Part shown: positions 45,577 through 57,000 of the stretch, one piece after another
Layout: each line of letters opens with the position of its first letter
Numbering within the stretch: the first letter of the stretch is position 1
DNA from: Asterochloris sp. CNOR1
Lineage: Eukaryota > Chlorophyta > Trebouxiophyceae > Trebouxiales > Trebouxiaceae
DNA: 64,000 nt
Reading direction: 5' to 3'
Assembly: GCA_963969365.1 (NCBI GenBank)
Contig: OZ017749.1
Span: forward strand, 868,001-932,000
Program-made: the position numbers and the translations under genes
The notes under the pieces: model-generated
Database searches by the model: none
Seen by the model: the letters and a program-made list of their open reading frames with translations, nothing else
Told to the model about the DNA's origin: nothing

Positions 45577-48500
45577 ATGGCGCGGCTACTGCTCAATCAT
45601 CTGAGCAGTTCTGGCCTGTCCGGTCAGGCGGCGATTTCGCAGCAGCAGACACATAGCCTCAGAGCCAGCATCGCTGGAGCCCAGGCAAAGACAGTCCGGT
45701 CTGGCACCGCTCAGCAACGCTCCAGTACCACGAGCCGCAATGCGGCGCTCGAGGCTGCCTTCAGCAGGCCAGGAGTTGCGAGACAGCCAGCTCTCGTCCC
45801 AGACTACCTCCTGGTGAGCATCACAACGCCCCTGTTGGTTGCGCTGCGGCCATGCCCTCTTGTGCCCAGAGTGGGCGCTGTGGCAGAGCAGGGAGCCACA
45901 CCCTGCAAATTTCTCGCGCCAGGCCTGGTATCAGCCTCATGTTGCCATGCCTGAGGGTCTCAACCACATGCCTGTAGGGCCCTCTCCCGCAGCTGCAAGC
46001 ACAGCCCCAGCACCCTCACCAGCACAGCCAGCAGCAGGGGCGCCTTCCACCATTGTTCTACCAATTGCTGGACCCTGCAGCTGAGGTTGAGCTGCCGCCC
46101 TATCATGAGGTGGAACACCGGTCCCTTGACAATAGGTGAGGCTCGTGCCAGGCACAGCAGCATTCACAATCACTGGCTTGCAGCTTGCACCTGCTGGGGA
46201 GGCAGGCACACGCAGCGCTGGCTTCCGGGTGGGCTGGCATATTGTGCCATGCCCAATCCACCCTGCACCAATGGCAGCTGGATCTTTGTGCATGAATTTA
46301 CCCTGGACCTGCGTGTAGGGAACTGGACAAGCTGGTGGCAGCCCTGGGCCGCAACAAGTCTACCTGGCGTCGGGCCTTGACCCTGCACCAGTGGCTGTTG
46401 ACTAAAGGGCATGCCCCAGATGACCGGCTGTGCACCACGCTCATCCGCGTCTGCTCCCAGCACAGCCAGGCGCAGACAGCCCTGGAGCTGTATGAGTGGA
46501 TGAGGGCTGCCAAGGCCCGGGGCGGGGCTGGGCAGACGCCCACAGTTTTCACCTACACTGCTGCCATGCGGGCAGCGCTCACTGGGAATCTGGTGGACAG
46601 GGCCCTCAAGGTGAGGCTCAGGGCTGCAGTCCTGATGGTGTCTGTGCTGCCAAAGCTCAGCTATCTGCATGGCCAATGGTGGCAAACCGCTCTGTCTGCT
46701 CTGGCACCTCGCTGCCAGACTTTGTACCAACTTGAGTGGAGCACCTGTCACTGCTAGGCCCCAGCCTCCTGCAGCCAGCAAGTTGCATTTCTGCGGGTCA
46801 CCTAATGCCTACAATATACTCAGGCCTTGCTCCGCCTCACCTCTTAGAGATCATTTGTGCACCACTTAAAATCCACCCCACCCACCCTTCAGGTGTGGGA
46901 TGATGCCATGGCAGCGAACTGCCAGACCGACTGCCGCATGAGCACCACCCTGATCGAGGTGTGCGCCCGCAAGGGCGACACGCTGCGTGCTCTGCGCATG
47001 TATGACCAGATGAGGCAGGCTCCTGCAGACTCCCGCATGGCTCCCTCAGTGCATGCCTACACGGCGGCCATGAGGGCAGCAGCTGAGGGTGGTGCCTGGG
47101 AGGCTGCTCTGTCCATCTGGGATGACATGAAACGTGCCAACTGCCGTCCCACAGGTCAGCACTTAAATTCAAGTTCTGCTGATAGCTTCACAGGCTAAGC
47201 ATGCTGCTATTCCGGCATGGCTGTCTCTTCAGCAGCTGAGGGTTCAGCTTATGCAATTCCCTTGAGCAGTCAATGGCAGAGCTTTGCCTGCACCTGCATG
47301 TCCATGTCTCAGCTGTCCTGGAAACATACCAGTCAAGCTTGCAGGGCTGCTGCAATGCATGAGTTCTGAGGGTGCTCTGCATACCCTGCAGGCCATGCCT
47401 ATGCTGCCGTCATCAGCGCCTGTGCAGCTGGCGGGGATTGGCAGCGCGCAGTGTCCCTGTTTGACGAGATGCTGTCCTGGCAGATTAAACCCGATGTGGT
47501 GTCCTGTACCGCCCTAATCACTGCTTTGGGCGCGGATGCTCAGTGGCAAAGGGCTGAGCAGGTGGTGGATTGGATGCACAGGTGGGCACTCGTGCTCTTG
47601 CTACAGCAGTCTCAAGCTGCCCTTGCTGTCCCATGCCGCACTGCGTGCTGGCCTGGCAGCGTTGCTCAGTGTTGTGCACAGTGAGGTCTGGCCTCGCTGT
47701 GAGGCTGCATGCTTTGCAAATGCCGCATTGCCCTGCCTCCCAGCGTGTGCTGCCAAGTTGGCAGCACTAACATCTTGGTTTCTATCGGCAGGTCTGGTGT
47801 GAAGCCCAATGTGCGCACCTACACAGCGCTGGTCACAGCTCTGGGCAATGCTCAGCAGTGGGACCGTGCTCTCAAGCTGCTTCGGGGCATGAAGCAGCCC
47901 CACGGCAGCAGCATTGAGCCCAATGCATACACCTACAGCGCACTCATCAAGGCTCTGGGCGAGCAGGTAGGTGGCTGCCTTCTGTACATAGCCTGCTTTA
48001 CCTGACATGCTTATAGAGGCGCCTGATGATCAGGACAGAGTGGTGTAGCTCTCTGCTCTGCTCTGGTTGATGTGCATGCTTGCAAATTTGCCGACATTGT
48101 TGGCTCCTCCCGCGCCGCTCAACAAACATATGCTCATGCTCAAACCTGAGCTGGGCAGTCACCTGCAGGACACCCAACATTACATTGTTTCTACCTTGAG
48201 CGTCAAGGCGCCTTGCAGTTACCCAGGCCAGGATGGTGCTGGTCCAGCCTTGCTCTTGTAGCATGTGGCTCACTGCGTCAATGCTGTTGCTGCAGGGCGA
48301 GTGGCAGCTGGCAGAGCAGTTGTTCCAAGAGCTGGAGGGCGACTCAGGGAGCCCGGGCCCCTCAGAGCCAGCCACCCCCTCAGCAGCAGCTGCCGCCTCC
48401 CCAGCGGCAGCCATGTCCCAGGCAGACTGGGGCAGCCCCTCAGCCGAGGGCAGCAACATCTGGGGGCAGGAGCAGCAGCCGGCAGGCACCCCCAGCGGGC

Positions 48501-50792
48501 TCCAGCCCCTGGCCATCCCCTCCGCCGGGCGTGCAGGCGAGATGTCCTTTGCTGGGGCTGGCGCGCGGCACAGCATGGACCAGCGCATGAGCTCGGACAG
48601 CTTTGGGGAGATGCCCAAGCACATGGCTGAGCAGGTGGGCTGGTCACTGAACCTGGTCACTGCAATACATGTCTGCGAGCCCTGCAAGCACAAGACTATT
48701 GCTTTGCTTTAGATGGCAGTGCTGGTCTTCTCAAGTGCCTCTCCTGGCCTGGCTTGCTTGGGCCCCGTGGCCTCACCAAGCATGTAGGGGTTGTTGAGGC
48801 CCTTCGTGCACACTGAGGCCTGCATCTCGTAGCCAGCTCTAGTGACACTGACTACCTTCAAGTTTGATGCATGCACCTCCCTCACCTTAGTGGTTGCCAC
48901 AGCAGCAGTAAAGAATGCATGACCTGTGACTGATCAGTGCCTGGCCCCCCTTGCTGCAGGTTCTTGACAGCCCGACAGGTGCCTCTGCCCTGGCTGCCAG
49001 CGGACCCGCCAGCATCAGGGGCCTGCCAGATGACCTGCCAGGGCAATCCAACGCGTCCTCTCCATCCACCTTCTCCCTCTTCTCTGTTGGTGGTGCCTCC
49101 ACCCCCAGTCCAGTATCCCCCCAGCCGGCAGCCTTTGCCACTGCCTCTCCCACCTCGTTCGAGAGCTGGCAGAGCAGCACAGTTGCCAGGTGTGGCGACA
49201 AGTCAGTCTCGGCTTCTTGGTGCTTGCAACTGCACTGTGCACCCAGCATCTGAGAGCTGGCGCTGCTGCACCAGTCATTTGGCCTTGTCAGTTGTTACCT
49301 GGGGCCTCAGGGAGGAACAGATGACCTTGCTGTTTGCTGCTGTCAAAGCAGTAAAATTTTGTTTGCGACAGGTCAGGATGATTCAGGTTGATCATCCCCT
49401 TATGAGACTTCTGGTCGCAGCATTCTCAACTCCAGTCTTTTGCTGTGCAGGCCTGCAGCAGGGCAGCAGTGGTCTCAGGCGCAGGCCAGGCAAACCCAGC
49501 GGCCCCTGCGCGGCTGCATGAATGAGGTGGTCTGCGGGGCCATGATGATGGCCTATGAACGCAGCGGGCAGTTTGACAGGGTGGGCAGACATGGCATCAT
49601 AAATGCGTGGCTGCTTGTGTCTGCATAAATGGGGCAGTGTTTCTGGTTGTCTGAGCTGCTCAAGCTGTGCACAGGTATCGGGTCCGCTTGCTGGGCTGGC
49701 AGTGCTGTTGGGGAACAGGCCATTGCTTCCATTTACTGCTGGGCCATCTTCCCCTGCACAAGCTGCACTGTGGCCAGTCTTTAATGGCAGGATGGAATTT
49801 ACAGTGATTGTCAGCCCTGCCTGACTGAGCCTTACGCATACAGTCTGCAGCACATTCGCTCCATCCCTGGGTCATCAGGTACCCATCCTAGCTACAGCGC
49901 ACACTCATGGCTGCCTTGAGGTTCAGCCCCTCTCTGCGTGCAGGTCGTGCAGCTGCTGGAGCGCACCCCACGCCTGGGCGTCACCCCCAACCTCATCAAC
50001 TACAACATTGCGCTGTCAGCCCTGGGCAAGAATGGGGCCTGGCAAGCGGCAGAGCAGCTGTTCAATGCCATGCCCGAGCACGACGCAGTGACCCACGAGA
50101 CGCTGACTGCTGCCTACGGCATGGCTGGGCAGGCCAGGAAGGCTGAGCAGGCCTTTAAAGCCCTGCTGGAGGCTGGGCACCACCCCCGCGACTACGCCTT
50201 CACTGGCCTCATCGCAGCGCACAGGTAGGAGCACCGGCAAGGGTGTTGCAGGGATCCCACCAGGGCTTGTGCAGCTGCTTGGCTGCCTGCATCTGGTTCA
50301 GGCTGTACCCTGCTGAGGACAATGCCTGCGCTGTGCGCCTTGCTCTGGCAGTTTCTGCCTTGTTGCTGCATCACATGTTCGCTGCGTCACATGCATGCTG
50401 ACTGGCTCTTTACCTGTTGTTGTCCTGCCAGGGCTGGTTCCCTCAGCACCTGAGCTGCCTTTATTGCCCTGTCCTGCAGCTTGGCAGGTGACTTCAACAG
50501 CGCCCTTCAAGTGCGCCAGCGCATGAGGCAGCTGCAGGTCACCCCCAGCGTGCATGTCTTCAATGCTCTGATCGCCGCCTGCGAGCGGGCAGGGCACTAT
50601 GAGATGGGCCTCCAGCTCAGAAAGGAGATGCTGGACGCGGGGCAGGCCCCCAACACCACCACCATGCAGCTCATGCATCAGATCGGTGACAAGGGCATTG
50701 CTCACATTGAGCGCCAGCAGACAGCAATGGCGGCCCTATCGGCTGCCGTGGCAGCAGCTGGTGCCTACATGGTCCGAACCGGCCTCTTCTAG
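45577..50792 (+). CDS. Pentatricopeptide repeat (PPR) protein, organelle-targeted
   Basis: Exons: 45577-45813, 45993-46135, 46319-46610, 46893-47154, 47392-47581, 47792-47966, 48296-48634, 48960-49189, 49451-49580, 49944-50224, 50480-50792 (2592 nt, 863 aa). PPR proteins bind single-stranded organellar RNA, one base per helical-pair repeat, and act in processing, stability or translation. The N-terminus (MARLLLNHLSSSGLSGQAA) is an Arg/Ser/Ala-rich transit peptide. Two repeat blocks are visible. The first, about residues 130-390, has units such as TYTALVTALGNAQQWDRALK and DVVSCTALITALGADAQWQR. The second, about 640-850, has NLINYNIALSALGKNGAWQA and HVFNALIAACERAGHYEMGL. Between them lies a disordered Ser/Ala/Pro-rich insert of about 200 residues. 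It is P-class: no E/DYW editing domain and no SMR domain. The C-terminus is a short hydrophobic stretch (AALSAAVAAAGAYMV). Confidence 0.92.
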
Positions 50793-51382
50793 TGTCCTCC
50801 TCATTGCAGCAGCTGGCCCGCAGCTCCATTGGCTGTGGTGGCCGCTGCCAGCACTTTCATGAGTAGATCAGGCCTCATCTATATTTTTGCCACTGGTCTT
50901 GGACATTCGCAGTGCCGAGAGCAGTATATTCTGACGCTATCTGATCTGCTTGCTAGCCAATTGCTTGGACGCCTGTCCTTCCCACCTTTGCCCACCATTC
51001 CGTTTCGCATGCCCTGCTCTGCGTTTCCCTCAAGAGTCTTTTTTTGCACTGTGTAATTGTATAGGCAGGTGACCTCTCTGACTGGCTGACATGCTGGGGA
51101 CATAAGCATTCCATGTAGGCTTGCACTGTACATTCAGCAGGGATGGCTTGTACACCGCGTGAATAGTGCTCAGAGTGCCACAGAGCCTTGCCAAAGTCTG
51201 AGGGCCATCTAAGGAGCTATGCTCTCGGCGCACCAGTCAACAACCCTTGCAGCACTGATCATCCTGTTCTCCACATTGCAAAGTGCAACTGGCCTGCTGC
51301 CTTCAAGCTTCGATTTGGTGAGGCATAGGCAAAACTCCAATGATTTGGGGAGACTTGGCATTCTTCAAGACGGGTTCTTGAA
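50793..51382. other. Spacer between PPR and RTF2 genes
   Basis: 590 bp holding the PPR 3' UTR and the RTF2 promoter/5' UTR. A TGTAA, the polyadenylation signal used by many green algae, occurs near 51052. No gene seen. Confidence 0.45.
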
Positions 51383-53654
51383 ATGCAGGTGCTAGCCAAG
51401 TTTGGAGGCACCATCGGCTGCGTGTGCGTGCCTGCCAGCCCCTGTGACAGCTTCGGGGATCTCAGAAGGCAGCTCAGCCGCCGCCTCGGGGAAGCAGCAC
51501 CAGCTGAAGCTGACATGGTGAGGCCCTGACTGCTGCCTGCGGCTGCCAGCTGCTGCAGCTTGAGCTGCAGAAGCTCTTCAAATTGCCTTGCCTGACAAAC
51601 TATTCTGTGAGCTTCAGCTGCTCCTCCTCCTGACTGATCTCACTGCACCATTGTTGCTGCAGTGGCTGGAGCACAGGGGGCGCAGCTGGGGCGACAACAT
51701 AACCCTTGCGCAGGCTGGCATCTCCAGCTTCACACCTGTGACAGTGCACCTGCGTCTGCGTGGTGGTGGAGGTGATGGAGGCTCCACTGGTGCAGAGTCA
51801 CGCAGCAGCTACCTTGAGATGTACGCCAAGAAGAAGGCAGATAAGGTCAGCTTTGCCATGGAGTCACGCACTGAGCCAGCTTGCCTCCATTACTGCTGGC
51901 CATGCAGCATCCAGCTGTTGTGAACATGCTGGCTCCTGCTCTGGCACATCAACACGCAGCACTTGCAGAGTACTGTACGACGTCTCACTCACAGGTGTTG
52001 AACCCCCCTCGGGGGTGCATGAAGCACCTGCATTTAACCGGCGTCTACATCAAGCACTGGATCAAAAGGACAGAGGGTGATAGACTCCGTGAGCCCCCTG
52101 TTTACCGCGGTCCAGACATCCCCCCTACACAACCGTAACTACCCTGCGACAGTCATTCAAGTTGCACCCGCCTGAGATCTGCTGAGTGCTGGCTGTACCG
52201 CAGCGTATCCCTGAGCCATGATTGCTGCTTGAGGTACACATCCTGTCCGGGCCACACTTGGTGCAGCCGCACAGCCAAGCTACATTTCTGGATGCATTTT
52301 CTAGATCAGGTTCACCCAGCCTCAAGGCACCCAAGCTGCTTGTACACTTCACCTGACATCCTACCCCTCGCCCTTGTTTTCTCTCGTCAGGCTGAGGCGC
52401 TCCCTGCCGCCGCCTGCAGGTGAACCCTGCAGAGGCTAAGCTGGCCCAGTGGACACGCTGCACCCTCTCAGGCGAGGTGCTCCAGGCCCCAGTGGTGGCA
52501 GATGAGCTGGGCAGCCTGTACAACAAAGATGCGGTTGTGCAAGCGCTGCTGACCAAGTCACTGCCAGCCTCCCTGTCACACATCTCCAGCCTGAAGCACT
52601 TGATCAACCTCATATTGGAGCCCAACAGCGCAGCTGGCAGGAGCGTGGCAGATGCTCGCAGCTTCCAGCCGGGGAACGACGCTCCCTTTGTGTGCCCTGT
52701 CTCTGGAGCGCCCCTCAACGGGCGCTTCAGGTTCGTGGTGCTGCGCAAGACGGGGCACGTTGTGAGTGAGAAGGCCCTTAAGCAGGTGAGGCGAGGTGCT
52801 GGCCTCGCATCCCTGCGTGTTGCACCAGAATGTGTAGCCCGCTGCAGCCATTGAGTGGGCATGGAGGGCTGCTGAGGCCTGCTTGCACCTGCACATTGTG
52901 TCAGGCAGGTGCTGCCTCCTGCCAGCAAGCTGGTGGCACTGCCAGCAGGCACTGCAGCAGTGTTCCTCTGCCCTGCTCCGCGCTATAAGATGGGGTGCAG
53001 CATTCTTGGCGAAAGTCAGCCAGCCCAGGTCACCCAGTACAAACACTGCCGGGACTCTATGCTGTGCCAGATGTGTGAAGCTCAGGACTGCCCCTTCACC
53101 TTGGTTGCGCCTGCCGTGCATGCTACCAGTGAGGTGGCAGAGCCAACAACCCTGCACTGCAGGCAGCTTCAGCTGTGAAGGACCTGGTGGGCAGTTTTTC
53201 TCAGGAAGATGTGATGCCCATCAATGGCACAGAGGAGGAGGTGTTTGTCCTAAGGCAGGCCATGCTGACCAAGCGTGCAGCTGCCAAGGGCAAGAAGCTG
53301 CAGAAGCAGGCTACCAAGGGGCCAGCTGCCATCACGCAGAGTGTTGCAGAGCAGGATGCCCTCAGGCTGCAGGCAGCAGCCAATGCTGCTGAGGCCTGCA
53401 CCATTGTGACTTCCGGCATCGTGGCCCAGGAGCTGGCGGCTGCGCTGAAAGGGCCTCAATCGGGCAGGAAGCGCGATGCTGAGGGTTTGCCAGCTGCAAA
53501 GCAGCCCGTTTTGAAGCGGTCAAAGCCCCCAAAGGTGCCCCAGGGCGCCAGTTCCAATGTTTACAGCAGCATCTTCCTCAGCAGTCGGCCTGCCCCCGAG
53601 AAGGAAACTTACATGTGCAGATCAACCTCAGCCAGAGGCATGAACATGACTTGA
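51383..53654 (+). CDS. RTF2: Replication termination factor 2 with ubiquitin-like N-terminus
   Basis: Exons: 51383-51517, 51663-51845, 52420-52785, 53163-53654 (1176 nt, 391 aa), all phase 0. Rtf2 proteins are nuclear, linked to stalled replication forks and to splicing. Residues 1-90 form a ubiquitin-like domain starting MQVLAKFGG and ending VHLRLRGGGGDGG, with a ubiquitin-style LRLRGG. The Rtf2 core follows: ESRSSYLEMYAKKKADKV, WTRCTLSGEVLQAPVVADEL, GSLYNKDAVVQALL, LSHISSLKHL, FVCPVSGAPLNGRFRFVVL, GHVVSEKALKQ, DVMPINGTEEEV. A Lys/Ala-rich helical part and the conserved end VYSSIFLSS, then KETYMCRS, complete it. The last zinc-binding CxxC pair that normally follows SEKALK is absent: the joined exon reads AASAVKDL. 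A start at the preceding Met is not available, so ATG 51383 is chosen because it gives the UBL beta-1 strand. Confidence 0.9.
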
Positions 53655-54081
53655 TTCATACTTGTTCAGCTCAGTCTGCCGCTGATGTTATCCTGCATCA
53701 AGTGCTCCTGTGCAGGCAGCATCCTGCTTGCATGAATACCATCATGATGTACTTGCTATGCTCTGTCTGTATGTAATCCTATGTTGCTGAAGTCATTGCC
53801 AAGATATGGCATGCTGCCTGTCACACATCTGACATTGGTACTCGCCGCTTAAGCTGTTTAACCTACAGCCTGCATGCTGCTGCGCCCGAAGATTGTCCAG
53901 CGGCTCCAGCCCTGCTATTGCCACATCTGTCCAGCTACCTCTGCCAAGAAATCCACTGTTCCTCAAAACGCCACTGTGCTCTGCAGCAGCTCTGCCCTCA
54001 TGCTTTCCCTGTCAACTGGCTTGTCCTTGATGATGCTTGCAGCTGCGCCTGGGTCACATCTTGATCATCTGCAGTGCCTTT
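53655..54081. other. Convergent spacer
   Basis: 3' flanks of RTF2 (+) and the CIPK gene (-). A TGTAA near 53773 lies about 115 bp after the RTF2 stop and may be its polyadenylation signal. Confidence 0.4.
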
Positions 54082-57000
54082 CTAAGAGCGCTGCTGCCTG
54101 AGCTCTCCTGCGGCTTGGTGGCACTCATGGTCTCTCTGTCTGGGGCGCTGCCATTGCAGCAGATGGCAGAGCATTGCGAGCAACAAGGTCCTGCACAGAC
54201 AGTGTATGGAGTTGCACCACTTGAGAATGTGGACTCCAGCAGCCTCAGTTGAATCGCTGGCTGCAAGAGCATAGGCACTTGCATCAGCGCAGATACCCAC
54301 CAGAGGCTGTCCCCTAGCCTTGTGAAGGCCTGAAGGCTGCTGCTGAGCAAAGGCATGTTTGAGGCTGCTGGCTGGCATTTCAGGTGCAAGCAAGCCCTGC
54401 AGTCATCCACACTGGCTACACGACGCAGAAGAGTGGGAGTGCGCCCCTCCCTTGACCACTATCTTGTGGGTCTCTGCATGCAGGTCTGGTCAACATGCCA
54501 GACACCCACCTGCAGCTGATCTGTCAGCTGGCTGTAGAAGGCATAAAAGTCTGGAGATGCCCCCTTGCCCTTGACCACCTCTACCATGTAGATCCCCTGT
54601 AACACGTCCAGCACCTCAACCCCTATGCTGAGGGGGCCCGTCTGTCCGGGGGCATGCAGCCGCAGCCTGCAGCAGGGGATCAGCATGGACACCGTGGGTC
54701 AAGGGAGGGCGTTACTAGGTTCTCAGTCACACTGCAAGCATAGCCTGCAACGGGCTGCAGCAAGGGGGTCAAGCGCTCAGTTGCCTGCATGAGGCCTGCT
54801 GATGGTGCCAGGGATTGAAAGGTGCAGCTAGTTGACACAGCTGCAAGGAGGCTTTGCACATTGCACCCCACAGCGCCGCCTGCAGCCAGATCCAGCAGTC
54901 TGTTTGATGGTGCCTTTACACAACAGTGCACACTTGCAGGGAGCACGGTGCTGGCTGCTCACCTGTTGTGCCCTTGCCGCTTGCTGGCAACCCCGCGTGC
55001 CCAGCAGCTGCCTTGTACGGCCCTTTGAACAATCTCAGGCATGCTGGCAGCATAAAAACAACAGTCATGTTGACATAGGGAAGGCGGGCAAGGCCCTGTG
55101 CACTTGCCAAATGTAAGCATCCCAAGTGGAGTCCCAGCTATATCATTGGCACGAATAGCGAACGGTGGGCTTGCCTGTTGTGGCCCCGACGCTTGCTGGC
55201 AGCCCCCAGGCGTCCAGCTGCTGCCTCAATGCCCTTCAATATGGCTGATGGCTCGGCGCGGCTGGTGAAGCGAGTGTGTCTGGCGATAGTGTCCTCTCGG
55301 GCCGCAAAGAGGGCACTGATGTCCAGTGCTGCATTGATCAGCTGCAGGCAGCAAGTGCCGCTGTGCTCAGCGCGTTGGCGCTCTGCTCAATGATGCTTTG
55401 CATCGCCTTCATGCATGACTGTCCTGTGTTGCTTAGCTTTACGACGCTACTGGCAGCAGCCACGGTGCGCATCTGATTGCACTCAGAAGCGGGTTTGCTG
55501 CACACAGCCACTGTCGGCGGCCAAGGCACTGCACAAACGATATGCTCACAGAGGTGGTGGGTGCAGGCATGATGTGGAGGAATGCAATACACCACAAGAT
55601 GACAAAGCCACTGCGCTTCCCAGCCAGGCAGCTACAGCTGCACAAAGTGCTCATAGGCAACACAGCGTTGACCAGCCGCTGACATGGTAGACATGCCTGG
55701 ATCACGAAAGGCACATGCAGACCATCATGGAATTGCCAGCAGCAGGTCCCCATACACTGTCAGGCTGAGTCGACATCTACAGGTAAGCCTGTTGGTGGCC
55801 TGTATGAGTTGAGCTTCACACAGTCTGAGGGACATCTGCAGGTGGTGCACACCTCAAAGGCGTTCATCTTCTTGAGCTGCTTCCCTGATACCAATGTGCC
55901 TGAGGCCTGCCTGCTGATTGAGGCCTGCAGAACAGTGGGGAGCAGGCTACCACGCGTGTTCAGAAATTTGTTGCTGTAGGAGTGCCGCATGCAGCAACAC
56001 GCAGCTGCCCTTCATTGAATCACTGCCTTGCTGAACAACAACAAAGCGGCACAGGTAAGGGCGGCTAAGGGCGCCTGTGAATGTGCAGGATCTGGGCGAG
56101 CAGCTTGGGACACGCTGTGCACACCACCACATCAACAGCATGGCCCTGAGCCTTCCATAAACAGAAGCCTTGCCCACCATGCCTCATCCAGGACTTGTGG
56201 CTCCATGGTCTTGTCGAACATGTGGGCATGCACTCCAGCAACCCAAGCTGCTGCTACGGACCTGCTGAGCGTTGGGTCAGCAAACATGCATTGGCCTCGG
56301 CATGCAGGCCTTTCACTGCCTTACCTCGTCAAGGTACTGAGGCTCCACAGTGTCATCAAACATGTGGTCATCGCTGCCGTCAGAGTCCCCAGAGGACCGC
56401 GGCGACAGCCCCCTGGCTGGGTGGTACCCCTGTTGCACCCAAGGCATGCCTCTCAGCTCTGCAATTGTTGCCCTGCAGGCCATCAATTTAATCCTTCAGC
56501 TTTGCAGGTACAGCGCCTGCTCGGCAACGGCGGGGCACAGGCCAAGTATGCAGCACTTGCTGCAGACATGGACTGCGGCCTCTCCTGCACCCAAGGCAAG
56601 CTCTGCAATCCTACAAGGTTTGCCCTGCACCAACACAACCCTTGTCACGTTGGGAGATGGCACTCAAGGCCTGCTTTCTGGGTCACTGCACTGCAGGGCT
56701 TTTATGTGCAACAGGTGCACAGCTTCTGCATGTCTGTGTCAGGCCCCTCCGCTGAGACTCAGAAGATGCTCTGCAAGTCTGCAAGCATCTCGCCCAAGCA
56801 TGGCAGGCGCAGTCAGTGGTGAGGGCTGCTTCCAGGGCATTCACTCACCCCTCAACATGGGACGCAAAGCTCCGTGCTGCAGTGTACTTGCTCCCTGCGG
56901 CGATGAAGACGCACAGCCACAGCATCACTTGTCGTGAGTCTGGCAGCAGGCACAGACGGTTGCTGCTGCAAACCCCCCTCCTCTCCCCAGCCTGGAGCTG

